NCBI RefSeq assembly: GCF_900100395.1
Contig: NZ_FNFB01000030.1
Span: 27,396 to 91,395 of the forward strand
DNA: 64,000 nucleotides
From: Nonomuraea maritima
GTDB taxonomy: Bacteria > Actinomycetota > Actinomycetes > Streptosporangiales > Streptosporangiaceae
Direction of reading: 5' to 3'
Shown here: positions 32,149 to 40,875 of the stretch, one piece after another
How positions within the stretch are numbered: position 1 is the stretch's first letter
Layout of the letters: each line of letters begins with the position of its first letter
Translations under genes and position numbers: made by a program
The notes under the pieces: model-generated
Told to the model about the DNA's origin: nothing
The model's database searches: none
Seen by the model: the letters and a program-made list of their open reading frames with translations, nothing else

Positions 32149-32306
32149 GTCGCCACCCCCACCAGCCCAGCCACCGCCCAAGGAACGTCGACCCCGCAGC
32201 GCCGGCGACCACTCACATCGCCACCCAACACCACCCCACCAACCAGCCCAGCCACCGCCCAAGGAACGTCGATTCCGTAGCTTCCGTGTCGCTGGTGAAT
32301 GCTCAC
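32145..32306 (-). repeat. Tandemly repeated 5-prime end of the methyltransferase gene forming a 53-aa leader frame
   Basis: Two extra, imperfect copies of the first 60-80 bp of the methyltransferase gene lie upstream of it, starting at GTG 32306 and GTG 32216 (the true start is 32148). Translated, the copies read VSIHQRHGSYGIDVPWAVAG, then RRRCGVDVPWAVAGLVG, against VSVRRRRGSYGIDAPWAMAG in the gene. Spacings are 90 and 68 bp, so copies 1 and 2 share a frame whose TGA overlaps the real start codon (GTGA), which would couple their translation. Confidence 0.75.
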
Positions 32307-32426
32307 GTCGGTACCCAAGGTGGTTTTGACGGGGAATTGACAGGCCACTTCCCCTTCGTACCGGCTGTGACCCACATTCCCTTACTAAGGTCTCGTCGAT
32401 CGGCACGCAATGGGGGTTGGGGCCGT

Positions 32427-33806
32427 ATGACGGGGAAAGAGCGAGACTTTGGCCTGGGCGCGAGCGTCGTGCTCACGGTCGCCTCGGCGGTGTTGTGGGG
32501 AGTCGCCCACATCGCCGTGGAACGCCGCAAGAGCGGCCTGGCGCTCATGGCCGCCTACCTGCTGATGCTGGCGGGTGCGCTCACCGTGTTCACGGCTTTC
32601 AGCATCGACCTGCTGTCGCTGGCCGTCCAGCCCCGCTGGATGATCGGGTTCACCGTCGCCCTGATCGCGGTGGCGGTGCTCTGGTCCGCGGTCATCGTGT
32701 GGTCCTTCCTCCTCGTACGTCCCCCGCGCTCCGACACCGCCGGCCGCGTCGTCGCCACCGTGCTGACGGTGTCCCTGTGCGCGCTCGTCGTGGCCCCCAC
32801 CGCGTACGCCGCCCGCCTCGCCTACATCTCGCGCGACGTCGTGACCACCCTGTTCACCCCGGGCGACAGCTCGGCTCCCATCCTCGCCGACGACCCGTGG
32901 AACGGCGCCCAGCGGGTGAACTTCCTGCTCATCGGCGCCGACTCGGCGCCTGGCCGGCCCGGCGTGCGTACCGACAGCATGACCGTGGCCAGCGTGGACG
33001 TGCTCTCGGGCGACACCGTCCTGTTCGGCCTGCCGCGCAACCTGGAGCAGGTGCCGCTGCCCAAGGGCCCCGCGCACGACCGCTTCCCGTGGGGCTTCAC
33101 CGGCACGGGCCCCACCAACCCGGGCCTGCTCAACGAGATCTACCAGTACGGCAACGACCATCCCGAGGTGGTGCCGGGCGTGCCGAAGCAGCGACGCGGC
33201 TCCGAGCTGCTCAAGCAGACCGTCAGCGGCATCCTCGGCATCCCCGTGCACTTCCACGCCATGGTGGACATGAAGGGCTTCGCCGAGATCGTCGACGCCA
33301 TGGGCGGCGTCCGGGTCACCGTCCACCAGCCCATCGTGTACGGCAAGTACCGCGAGGGCCTGCTCCCCGCGGGCACCCGCAGGCTGTCGGGCGCGGAGGC
33401 CCTCTGGTACGGCCGCTCCCGTACCGACAGCGACGACTACGTGCGCATGGGACGCCAGAAGTGCCTGCTCAACGCCGTCGCCAAGCAGGCCGATCCGCTG
33501 ACGGTGCTCAACAGCTTCGAGCGTCTCGCGGCGGTCACGAAGCGGTTCATCTCCACCGACCTGCCGCAGGACCTGCTGCCCGCCGTCATCGACCTGTCGC
33601 AACGGGTCAGGGACGCCAGGATCCGCAGCCTCAGCTTCGTGCCGCCGCTGGTGAACACCGCGGCGCCCGACTGGCAGTTCATCCGCCGCAGCGTCCGTGA
33701 CGCCCTGCGGGAGCACCCGCGGCCGCACCGGGCAGCCCTGGCCGTGCGCCCGCAGGCGGCGGGGGCGGCCCGCGACGTGGTCAGCCTCAACGCGACCTGC
33801 CGTTAG
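32427..33806 (+). CDS. LCP family cell-wall ligase with multi-helix N-terminus
   Basis: A 459-residue protein. The first 135 residues form about four transmembrane helices, more than the single helix of the LCP protein at 19560. The extracellular LCP domain has VNFLLIGADSAPG, VRTDSMTVASVD and LFGLPRNLEQVP, with the conserved Arg residues. It ends without a LytR_C domain. LCP enzymes transfer lipid-linked polymers to peptidoglycan. ATG 32427 is chosen where similarity and the first helix begin. Its stop overlaps the convergent TPR gene by four bases. Confidence 0.88.
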   Translation: MTGKERDFGLGASVVLTVASAVLWGVAHIAVERRKSGLALMAAYLLMLAGALTVFTAFSIDLLSLAVQPRWMIGFTVALIAVAVLWSAVIVWSFLLVRPPRSDTAGRVVATVLTVSLCALVVAPTAYAARLAYISRDVVTTLFTPGDSSAPILADDPWNGAQRVNFLLIGADSAPGRPGVRTDSMTVASVDVLSGDTVLFGLPRNLEQVPLPKGPAHDRFPWGFTGTGPTNPGLLNEIYQYGNDHPEVVPGVPKQRRGSELLKQTVSGILGIPVHFHAMVDMKGFAEIVDAMGGVRVTVHQPIVYGKYREGLLPAGTRRLSGAEALWYGRSRTDSDDYVRMGRQKCLLNAVAKQADPLTVLNSFERLAAVTKRFISTDLPQDLLPAVIDLSQRVRDARIRSLSFVPPLVNTAAPDWQFIRRSVRDALREHPRPHRAALAVRPQAAGAARDVVSLNATCR

Positions 33807-34282
33807 ACCGTCTCGTCGAGGTGGTCGGCGTAGTAGGCGATGGCACGCTGGTATCCGCCCGCCTTGTCGGACTCCGCCACCACCTTGAGCAGCGTCGAGA
33901 CGGCCTCCGCCGAGCGCCCGGCGTTGTGCAGCGCCATCGCCGTGAACGTGCGCAGCGCTGGATCGCCGGGGAACTCGGCGAGCCCCTTGGCGAAGACCCC
34001 GAGCGCCTCGTCGGGACGGCCGAGCACCCGTAGCGTGCTGCCGAACCCGGTGAAGGCGCCGAGCCGGTCGTCGGCGCCGAGGCCGTCGCCCGCCAGCGCC
34101 CGCTCGTAGTAGGGCACCGCCTCGGCCTCCAGGCCGAGGGCGTCGTGGGCCCACGCCGTCTGGTAGGCCACCTCGGCGTCGTCGGGGAACCGCCGGGCCA
34201 GCTCGACGAGCGCCTGCCGCGCCTCCTCGTGCCGCCCTTCCTCCCTCAGCCGTACGGCGGCCGCCAAATCCACGTTGCTCAT
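33803..34282 (-). CDS. TPR-repeat protein
   Basis: A 159-residue all-helical protein of about four tetratricopeptide repeats (RLREEGRHEEARQALVELARRFPDD, then AWAHDALGLEAEAVPYYERAL, LRVLGRPDEALGVFAKGLAEFPGD, ALHNAGRSAEAVSTLLKVV). No signal peptide, so it is cytoplasmic. TPR proteins mediate protein contacts; this resembles the short TPR_5-type proteins often found next to unrelated enzymes. It is divergent from the CooC-like ATPase gene, with the Zur-like box between them. Confidence 0.85.
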   Translation of the reverse strand: MSNVDLAAAVRLREEGRHEEARQALVELARRFPDDAEVAYQTAWAHDALGLEAEAVPYYERALAGDGLGADDRLGAFTGFGSTLRVLGRPDEALGVFAKGLAEFPGDPALRTFTAMALHNAGRSAEAVSTLLKVVAESDKAGGYQRAIAYYADHLDETV

Positions 34283-34317
34283 GCACGCAGTGTGGCATGA
34301 TGGCGACCGACAGGAAC

Positions 34318-34330
34318 GAAAACGGTTTTC
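34318..34330. promoter_or_regulatory. Zur-like operator between TPR and CooC-like genes
   Basis: A perfect dyad GAAAAC-g-GTTTTC. Over 15 bases the site agrees with the actinobacterial Zur consensus TGAAAATGATTTTCA at 12 positions. It lies 15 bp before the ATPase start and 36 bp upstream of the TPR start. Confidence 0.55.
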
Positions 34331-34344
34331 ATTCTGGAGGCGCA

Positions 34345-35304
34345 GTGAGAGTCGCGTTCGTCGGCAAGGGCGGCAGCGGCAAGACGACGATGTCGGCCCT
34401 ATTCGCCAGGCATCTGGCGAGCCAGGGCGCTCCCGTGGTCGCCATCGACGCCGACATCAACCAGCACCTGGCGCTCGTGCTCGGCGCCGACCGGCAGCCG
34501 GCACCCTTGGGCGCCCACCTCACCGAGATCAAGAACCACCTGCGCGGCGACAACCCCCTCATCCCGTCGGCCGACGCCATGGTCAAGACCACCCCTCCAG
34601 GACGCGGCTCCACCCTGCTGCGCTTCGACGACCTCGCGTCCCACCCGCTCGGCCTGACCACGCCCGACGGCCTGCGCCTGCTCGCCACCGGCCCCTTCGG
34701 CGACGACGACCTCGGCGTGGCCTGCTACCACTCCAAGGTCGGGGCGGTCGAGCTGCTGCTCAACCACCTCGTCGACGGCCCCGGCGAGTACGTCGTGGTC
34801 GACATGACCGCCGGGGCCGACTCCTTCGCCTCTGGTCTGTTCAGCCGCTTCGACCTGACGTTCGTCGTCGCCGAGCCGACGCTTCAGGGCGTCGGCGTCT
34901 ACCGGCAGTACCGCGACCACTCCGCGCCCTACGACGTCGCCCTCGCCGTCGTCGGCAACAAGGTGCACGGCCCCGCCGACGTCGATTTCCTGCGCGAGCA
35001 CGCCGGTGACGACCTGCTCACCTGGGTCGAGCACTCCGCCGCCGTACGCGCCCTGGAGCAGGGCCGTCCGTTCGCGCTCGGCGACCTCGAGCCGGCCAAC
35101 GCCGATGCCCTCACCGTGTTGCGCAAGGCCGTCGACCAGCAGGAGAAGGACTGGCAGCGCTTCGGCCGCCAGACCGTGGAGTTCCACCTGCGCAACGCCC
35201 GCGCGTGGGGCAACGCGAAGACCGGCCACGACCTCACCCGCCAGGTCGATCACGGCTTCGTCTTCGGGCCCCGGCACGCGACTGTGCCCGCCGGGGATCT
35301 ATGA
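34345..35304 (+). CDS. MinD/CooC-type deviant Walker A ATPase
   Basis: A 319-residue P-loop protein. FVGKGGSGKTTMSALFARHL is a deviant Walker A motif (KGGxGKT) and DMTAGADSFASGLFSRFDLTFVVAEPT resembles the switch-II region of CooC, where DMxAG is typical. CooC proteins insert metal into enzymes such as CO dehydrogenase; none is nearby. GTG 34345 is fixed by CTGGAGGCGCA just before it. The Zur-like box upstream suggests a link to zinc or another metal. The SCO5389-family gene follows in the same direction after 54 bp. Confidence 0.85.
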   Translation: MRVAFVGKGGSGKTTMSALFARHLASQGAPVVAIDADINQHLALVLGADRQPAPLGAHLTEIKNHLRGDNPLIPSADAMVKTTPPGRGSTLLRFDDLASHPLGLTTPDGLRLLATGPFGDDDLGVACYHSKVGAVELLLNHLVDGPGEYVVVDMTAGADSFASGLFSRFDLTFVVAEPTLQGVGVYRQYRDHSAPYDVALAVVGNKVHGPADVDFLREHAGDDLLTWVEHSAAVRALEQGRPFALGDLEPANADALTVLRKAVDQQEKDWQRFGRQTVEFHLRNARAWGNAKTGHDLTRQVDHGFVFGPRHATVPAGDL

Positions 35305-35358
35305 CGGTGATCCCCGCCCGATCTAGCGTCAGTTCCGTCCGATCCGAGAGGAGACAGC

Positions 35359-35745
35359 ATGTCGCTGACCGTTCCGAACGATCTGCTCGACCAGGCCAAG
35401 ACCGGTGACGTGGACGACGCGGCGTTCCTCGCCTGCGTCCGCGACTCCCTTCCCTACGCGTGGTCGCTGATCAGCGACCTGGTCAGGCAGCGCACGGAGA
35501 CCGGGGCCGTGTTCGCCGACAACCACACGCCGCCGCCGTCGGAGGAGGCGCGCGGCGAGCTGCTGCGCTGCCTGGCGAGCGACGCGATGCGCGGCGCGCT
35601 GGAACGGCACTTCGGTGTGCGGCTGGCGTTCCAGAACTGCCACCGGGTCGCGGTCTTCGACCCGACGGCGACGAAGGAACTGGCCGACTTCATCACCCCG
35701 CGGGCCCAGATCCTCAACCAGAAGCCCGAACTGGTCGACTGCTGA
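35359..35745 (+). CDS. SCO5389 family protein
   Basis: A 128-residue conserved actinobacterial protein: MSLTVPNDLLDQAKTGDVDD at the start, SLPYAWSLISDLV in the middle, and CHRVAVFDPTATKELADFI toward the end. I recognise it as the SCO5389 family, of unknown function. ATG 35359 follows GAGAGGAGACAGC. It may be co-transcribed with the CooC-like ATPase. Confidence 0.85.
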   Translation: MSLTVPNDLLDQAKTGDVDDAAFLACVRDSLPYAWSLISDLVRQRTETGAVFADNHTPPPSEEARGELLRCLASDAMRGALERHFGVRLAFQNCHRVAVFDPTATKELADFITPRAQILNQKPELVDC

Positions 35746-35781
35746 GCCGCGGCCGGCGGGCCGGCCCACCGGCCCGCCGGT

Positions 35782-36771
35782 TCACCGCGTCAGCAGGGGC
35801 AGCACCTCCGCGCCGAAGCGGCGGATGTTCTCCAGGGTGCGCCGGTGCTCGCCCAGCCCCTCGACCATCAGGATGACGTGCTCGACCCCGGCGGTCTCCG
35901 CCGTGCGCAGCAGCGTCTCGGCGCAGTGCTCGGGCGAGCCCACCGGGTGGATGCGCGTCAGCAGGTCGACGTAGCCGGGCACGTCACGCGACGGGCGCGG
36001 CCGGCCGTCCACCGGCACGTAGCCCGCGAGCCCCGGCCCGAGCCACCTGGGCATCGACCGCCGCAGTTCCCGCCTCGCCGCGGCCGTCGAGTCGGCCACG
36101 TACCCGACGCCCGCCGCCACATGGTCTTTCGCGGTGCCGCCACGGGCGGCGTACCCCGCCACCATGGCGGCTTTCTCCTCGTCGCCGATGTGCATGCCGA
36201 GCAGCATCGGCAGCCCGCGCGCCGCGGCCAGCGCCACGGTGCCGTCGGAGGTGCAGGCGACCACCGGGCGCAGCCGGGCGGCCGGCACCGGCTCGACCTG
36301 CCGGAACAGGAAGAACTCCCCCTCGGCCCGTACGGGCCCGCCGGACAGCGCGCCGAGCAGCACGTCGAGCGACTCGGCGAAGCCGCGCTCGTACCGTTCG
36401 AGGCCGGTGCCGAAGACCTCCAGGTCGACCCACGGCCCGCCGCGGCCGACGCCCAGCGTGAACCGGCCGCCCGACAGGTGGTGCAGCATGGCCGCCTGCT
36501 CGGCCAGGGCCACCGGATGCTGGGTGGACAGCACGCTGACGGCCGTGCCGAGGCCGATCCGCGACGTGCGCCCGGCGGCGACCGCGGCCAGCGTGGTGGC
36601 CGACGGACAGACGCCGTACGACATGAAGTGGTGCTCGGCGATCCAGGCGTCGGCGAAGCCCGCCGCCTCGGCCGCAGTGATCAACTCGACGGCGTCCGCG
36701 AGCACCCGGCCTGGCTCCTGCCCGGGGAAGCGCGCCGCGACGACGAAGACACCGATCCGCACGCACCGCAT
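35782..36771 (-). CDS. Luciferase-like (LLM) flavin-dependent monooxygenase
   Basis: A 329-residue bacterial-luciferase-family protein: ADAWIAEHHFMSYGVCPS, RIGLGTAVSVLSTQHPVALAEQ and GRFTLGVGRGGPWVDLEVF are the flavin-binding strands of the TIM barrel. Such enzymes use FMN or F420. The start is uncertain among ATG 36774, ATG 36771 and GTG 36762; the typical opening RIGVF favours a start close to the last. It is 18 bp downstream of rnhB on the same strand. The substrate is unknown. Confidence 0.85.
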   Translation of the reverse strand: MRCVRIGVFVVAARFPGQEPGRVLADAVELITAAEAAGFADAWIAEHHFMSYGVCPSATTLAAVAAGRTSRIGLGTAVSVLSTQHPVALAEQAAMLHHLSGGRFTLGVGRGGPWVDLEVFGTGLERYERGFAESLDVLLGALSGGPVRAEGEFFLFRQVEPVPAARLRPVVACTSDGTVALAAARGLPMLLGMHIGDEEKAAMVAGYAARGGTAKDHVAAGVGYVADSTAAARRELRRSMPRWLGPGLAGYVPVDGRPRPSRDVPGYVDLLTRIHPVGSPEHCAETLLRTAETAGVEHVILMVEGLGEHRRTLENIRRFGAEVLPLLTR

Positions 36772-36788
36772 CATCCCCCGGCGGGGGG

Positions 36789-37460
36789 CTAGCCGAACAG
36801 CGTCGCCTGGCCCTCGCCCACCAGCGGGTCGCGGTGGCGCTTGAGGTGCCGCCACTGCGGCAGGTCGTCGAGGTACGACCAGGAGAGCCGGTGGTGCGGC
36901 GTGGGGCCCATCCGGGCGAGCGCCTCCTGGTGCTGCGGCGAGGGGTAGCCGGCGTTGTCGGCGAAGCCGTAGTCGTCGCAGCCGATCGTCGCCATGTACG
37001 CGTCGCGGCGCACCTTGGCCAGCACCGACGCCGCCGCCACCGAGATGCTGGCCGCGTCGCCCTTCACCTCGAGCCGCACCGGCCAGGGCGCGCCGATGTA
37101 GTCGTGCTTGCCGTCGAGGATCACCGCGTCGGGACGCACCGGCAGCGCCTCCAGCGCGCGGCGGGCGGCCCGGCGCAGCGCCTCGGTCATGCCGAGCGCG
37201 TCGATCTCCTCGTGTGTGGCGTCCCCGAAGCCGACGCCCGCCGCCCAGCCGGCCAGCTCGGCGGCGAGCGGCCCACGCCGCGCCGCCGAGAGCTGCTTGG
37301 AGTCGGTCAGGCCGGCCGGCGGCTCGGACAGGTCGGTGACGACCGCGCACACCGTGACGGGCCCGGCCCACGCCCCGCGCCCGACCTCGTCGACGCCCGC
37401 GACCACGCGCGTGCTGGGCCGGCTGAGCAGGAGGTGCTCGATGTCGTACGTGGGCGCCAT
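36789..37460 (-). CDS. rnhB: Ribonuclease HII
   Basis: A 223-residue RNase HII, which cuts RNA in RNA/DNA hybrids and removes misincorporated ribonucleotides. VVAGVDEVGRGAWAGPV contains the DEVGRG active site (Asp24, Glu25); VILDGKHDYIG and AAASVLAKVRRDAYM are further conserved blocks. ATG 37460 is chosen for the family length; GTG 37499, just past the LysR stop, would extend it by 13 residues. In many actinobacteria rnhB lies in the rpsP-rplS region, so its placement here is atypical. Confidence 0.92.
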   Translation of the reverse strand: MAPTYDIEHLLLSRPSTRVVAGVDEVGRGAWAGPVTVCAVVTDLSEPPAGLTDSKQLSAARRGPLAAELAGWAAGVGFGDATHEEIDALGMTEALRRAARRALEALPVRPDAVILDGKHDYIGAPWPVRLEVKGDAASISVAAASVLAKVRRDAYMATIGCDDYGFADNAGYPSPQHQEALARMGPTPHHRLSWSYLDDLPQWRHLKRHRDPLVGEGQATLFG

Positions 37461-37491
37461 GGAGGCAGACGTTATCGCGTCCGTGCCGCGG

Positions 37492-38520
37492 TCACTCACC
37501 GAACGGGCGGCCCGCGGACCTGCCCCGCGAGCTCTCCGGGTCGGGGAACGCGGCCAGCGGGTCGTCGTCGGCGGGCCGGCTGTCGCGCCGGTCGGCGAGG
37601 CGGATCGGGGCGAGGTCGGCGGCGATGAGCCGGGCGGCCACGTGGATCGCGCGCAGCGTCACCGACACCGACGGCCGGTGCACGCTCGACACGCGGGCGA
37701 CCGCGTGCACCTCCCTGCCGACCGGGTTGCCGGGGAACTGCCGCACCGCGAGCCCGCGTACCCCCGCGGCCAGGGCGAGCGCGGGCACGGCCGCGATGCC
37801 GATGCCCTTGGCGACGAGCGACAGGATGGTCCCGAGGCCCTCGAACTCCCACGGCGTCGGCCGGGTGCCGCCCACGTCCACGAGGAGCCGGTCCACCGCC
37901 AGGCGTGAGGGCTCGCCGTCGGGCGTCGCCATCCACGGCTCGTCGCGCAGCTCGCGCAGGTCGAGCGGGACATCGGGGTCGGCCAGCGGATGCCTTCGCG
38001 GCACCACGAGGACGAGCGGGTCGTACAGGAGGGGGAAGACGCGCAGGCTCTCGCTGTCGCGGGCGCGGCCGTACCAGTCGTCGACGAGAGCGATGTCCAC
38101 CTCGCCCGACTGCACCTCGCGCATGCCGCGTCCTGAGCGGCTCTGCCCGAGCCGCAGGGTGAGCTCCTCGTGGCGGCGCAGGGTGCGGGCGAGCGCGGGG
38201 GCGAACGCCACGGCGGCGGTGGGGAACGCGGTGACGACGACCCGGCCCGCGGGCTTGCCCGCGTGCGCGGACAGGTCGGACTCGGCCTCCTCGACCATGG
38301 ACAGGATGCGCTCGGCGTGCGTCACGAGGCGGCGCCCGGCGTCGGTGAGCTCGGCGCTGCGCGCGGTGCGGTCGATCAGCGCCGTTCCTGTCTCGCGTTC
38401 GAGCGCCGCGAGTTGCTGCGAGACGGCCGATGGACTGTATCCCAGAGCCTCGGCGGTCGCGGCGATACTGCCCTTTCTCGCGAACTCGCAGATCAGGACC
38501 AATCGTCGCAATTCCAGCAT
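37492..38520 (-). CDS. LysR-family transcriptional regulator
   Basis: A 342-residue LysR protein. The HTH is FARKGSIAATAEALGYSPSAVSQQLAALERETG. The effector domain starts near residue 90, and the protein has a C-terminal tail of about 40 polar residues (DRRDSRPADDDPLAAFPDPES...) beyond the usual end. It is divergent from the aminotransferase gene 79 bp away, which is its probable target. rnhB follows on the same strand. Confidence 0.9.
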   Translation of the reverse strand: MLELRRLVLICEFARKGSIAATAEALGYSPSAVSQQLAALERETGTALIDRTARSAELTDAGRRLVTHAERILSMVEEAESDLSAHAGKPAGRVVVTAFPTAAVAFAPALARTLRRHEELTLRLGQSRSGRGMREVQSGEVDIALVDDWYGRARDSESLRVFPLLYDPLVLVVPRRHPLADPDVPLDLRELRDEPWMATPDGEPSRLAVDRLLVDVGGTRPTPWEFEGLGTILSLVAKGIGIAAVPALALAAGVRGLAVRQFPGNPVGREVHAVARVSSVHRPSVSVTLRAIHVAARLIAADLAPIRLADRRDSRPADDDPLAAFPDPESSRGRSAGRPFGE

Positions 38521-38599
38521 CGGACTTCCTTATGCCTACCCACGAAAAGCCTCGCTTGTGCTGATGCCTTCATCCAACCACGCTGGGAACGTGACAAAC

Positions 38600-39886
38600 A
38601 TGGCCGTTACCCTTTCCGCGACACTGGCCGCCAACGAAGACATCGAACGAAGACGGCGCGCCGGGGAACGCGTACTGCACCTGGCCTTCGGTGAGGCCGG
38701 CCTGCCCGTCCACCCGGCGCTCCGCGACAGACTGGCCGCCGCCTCAGAACGCAACGGCTACGGACCCGTCGCGGGCACCCCCGGGCTGCGCGCCGCGGCC
38801 GCGGGCTACTGGACCCGGCGAGGGCTCGCCACCGACCCCGACCTGGTCGTCAGCGGACCAGGCAGCAAACCGCTGCTGTACGGCCTGCTGCTGGCGATCG
38901 GCGGCGACATCGTCCTGCCGATGCCGAGCTGGGTGAGCTACGCGGCGCAGGCCGACCTGGTGGGTTCGCGGCCCATCATGGTGCCCCCGCCGCGAGGAGA
39001 GGGCGGCGTGCCCGACCCCGACCTCGTCACGGCCGCGGTGACCAGGGCCCGCGCCGCGGGCAGGACGGTCAGCTCCCTGCTGGTCACGCTGCCCGACAAC
39101 CCCACGGGACGCCTGGCCACGCCCGAGACCGTCGGGCGGCTGGCGCAGGTCGCCAGGGACCTCGACCTCGTGATCATCTCGGACGAGATCTACCGCGACC
39201 TCGTCCACGACCCGGCCGCGCCGTACGTGTCGCCGGCCGACCTCGCACCTGAGCGCACGATCATCACCACCGGGCTGAGCAAGAGCCTCGCCCTCGGCGG
39301 CTGGCGGATCGGCGTCGCCCGGCTCCCCTCCGGGCGACACGACCTGCGCGCGCGCCTGCTGGCGGTGGCCAGCGAGATCTGGTCGGCCCCTGCGGCGCCC
39401 GTGCAGGAGGCGGCGGCGTACGCGTTCGGCGAGCCGCCCGAGCTGACCGAGCGGATCGCGCGCAGCCGCCGCCTGCACGGCCTGGTGGCGCGGGCCGTCC
39501 ACGAGCGCTTCGTCGCGATCGGCGCCCGCGTGGACGCCCCTCAGGGCGGCTTCTACCTCTATCCCGATCTGAGTCACCTTGGGCTCGGCGGCTCGACCGA
39601 GCTGACCAAGGTCCTGCTGGAGGAGCACGGTATCGGCGTCCTGCCAGGACACGCGTTCGGCGACGACCCCGCGGCCGCTCGCGTACGCGTGGCGGTGAGC
39701 CTGCTCCACGGCGACACGACGGAACAGCGCATGACCGCTCTGGGCAGCGACGACCCGCTCCGGCTGCCGTGGATCGCGGCCAATCTCGACTTCCTCGCGA
39801 CGGGCCTGGCACACCTCTCACCGCCACGTCGCGGCACGGTGCGCGCACACCGCCAGGGGCTCGCCCCCGCGCCATGTCACGGTTAG
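38600..39886 (+). CDS. PLP-dependent aminotransferase, class I/II
   Basis: A 428-residue fold-type I enzyme. GPGSKPLLYGLLLAIGG, LPDNPTGRLA, IISDEIYRDLV and the PLP-lysine motif TGLSKSLALGGWRIG are present; the C-terminal Arg region is GVLPGHAFGDDPAAARVRVAVS. The family includes aspartate and aromatic aminotransferases. ATG 38600 is used; GTG 38591 is possible. The divergent LysR gene suggests regulated, non-housekeeping use. The C-terminal 30 residues are basic and low-complexity. Confidence 0.88.
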   Translation: MAVTLSATLAANEDIERRRRAGERVLHLAFGEAGLPVHPALRDRLAAASERNGYGPVAGTPGLRAAAAGYWTRRGLATDPDLVVSGPGSKPLLYGLLLAIGGDIVLPMPSWVSYAAQADLVGSRPIMVPPPRGEGGVPDPDLVTAAVTRARAAGRTVSSLLVTLPDNPTGRLATPETVGRLAQVARDLDLVIISDEIYRDLVHDPAAPYVSPADLAPERTIITTGLSKSLALGGWRIGVARLPSGRHDLRARLLAVASEIWSAPAAPVQEAAAYAFGEPPELTERIARSRRLHGLVARAVHERFVAIGARVDAPQGGFYLYPDLSHLGLGGSTELTKVLLEEHGIGVLPGHAFGDDPAAARVRVAVSLLHGDTTEQRMTALGSDDPLRLPWIAANLDFLATGLAHLSPPRRGTVRAHRQGLAPAPCHG

Positions 39887-40027
39887 GCGAATGTTTTCCC
39901 AAGTGCAGGTTTACTACCCTTCAAAAGAGGCCTCTGACCTGCGAAAACGTCCGGACCACCGAACCCGGTAAAAGATCTCCCTAACTGCATGGTTACGCGC
40001 GCCCCCACTTCCCCCCATCATGTGCAC

Positions 40028-40672
40028 ATGCCCGCTCTTGTCACCCTGTCCGGGCGCTCCGTGCGCCTGGAACCTCTCAGCCTCGCGGCGGTCGATGACC
40101 TCGTCGCCGCGGCGAGTGAAGACCGCTGCACCTATGCCTTCACTCGGGTCCCGAACGGTCGGGACGAGGTGGTCTCCTACGTGGAGGCGGCCATGGCTGA
40201 GCAGGCGGAGGGCCGCTCGTTGCCCTTCGCCATCCGGTGGCTGAACACCGACCGCGTGGTCGGTGCCACCCGTCTCATGCACCTGGAGTACTGGCAGGGC
40301 CCCATGCCCTGGCCGCCGGGTACCCGTGGGGCGGTGGGCGACATCCCGTCCGTGGCGGACATCGGTTACACCTGGCTGGGCGCGAGCGCCCAGGGCACGG
40401 GGGTCAACCGGGAGAGCAAGTTCCTCATGCTCTCGCACGCCTTCGACACGTGGAACGTCCACCGCATCACTCTCAAGGCAGACGTACGCAACGTCAGATC
40501 CCGGGCCGCCATCGAGGCCCTCGGCGCACACTTCGACGGGGTGCGGCGAGCGGACAGCCGAGGCGCCGACAACACGGTCCGAGATACCGCGTTCTACTCG
40601 ATCCTGAACTCCGAATGGCCGGCCGTCCGCGAACGGCTGGCCATGCGGCTCGGACTGGTCGAGGCAGCCTGA
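40028..40672 (+). CDS. GNAT-family N-acetyltransferase
   Basis: A 214-residue acetyltransferase of the RimJ/RimL-like group: GRSVRLEPLSLAAVDDLV at the start, ADIGYTWLGASAQGTGVNRESKFLMLSHAFDTW containing the acetyl-CoA loop, HRITLKADVRNVRSRAAIEALGA and DTAFYSIL. Usual substrates are protein N-termini or small amines; none can be assigned. ATG 40028 is chosen by similarity; ATG 39989 is upstream in frame. A strong terminator follows the stop. Confidence 0.88.
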   Translation: MPALVTLSGRSVRLEPLSLAAVDDLVAAASEDRCTYAFTRVPNGRDEVVSYVEAAMAEQAEGRSLPFAIRWLNTDRVVGATRLMHLEYWQGPMPWPPGTRGAVGDIPSVADIGYTWLGASAQGTGVNRESKFLMLSHAFDTWNVHRITLKADVRNVRSRAAIEALGAHFDGVRRADSRGADNTVRDTAFYSILNSEWPAVRERLAMRLGLVEAA

Positions 40673-40687
40673 CAGAACGTCCACGAA

Positions 40688-40727
40688 GGCCCCGCCCTGA
40701 AAATCAGGGCGGGGCCGGTATTTTTTC
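40688..40727 (+). terminator. Rho-independent terminator after the GNAT gene
   Basis: A perfect 13-bp stem GGCCCCGCCCTGA / TCAGGGCGGGGCC with an AAA loop (40688-40716), followed by GGTATTTTTT. It starts 15 bp after the stop codon. Confidence 0.92.
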
Positions 40728-40808
40728 CCGCTGCCATGCTCTCTGCAGAGGACGCGCCCCCGCGATGTCGCCAGGGGGCGTGGTCGACGGCTGAACAGCA
40801 GGCGATCT

Positions 40809-40849
40809 TTATGACAAGTAGCGATAGATCTATCATTTCGTGATATATC
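40809..40849 (+). promoter_or_regulatory. AT-rich promoter/operator region of the AfsR-type regulator
   Basis: A sharp AT-rich dip contains a perfect 12-bp palindrome GATAGATCTATC (40823-40834) and a second palindrome GATATATC (40842-40849). TATCAT (40831-40836) can serve as -10, with a weak TGACA-type -35 near 40812. The palindromes are probable binding sites for the regulator or another protein. Confidence 0.5.
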
Positions 40850-40875
40850 GGTCCATTGGCTTGGAGACGGACGGC

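Noticed and set aside
37625..38599. Extension of the aminotransferase frame 325 codons upstream
   Set aside because: The extension is antisense to the LysR gene and its sequence is low-complexity; the aminotransferase domain begins at 38600.
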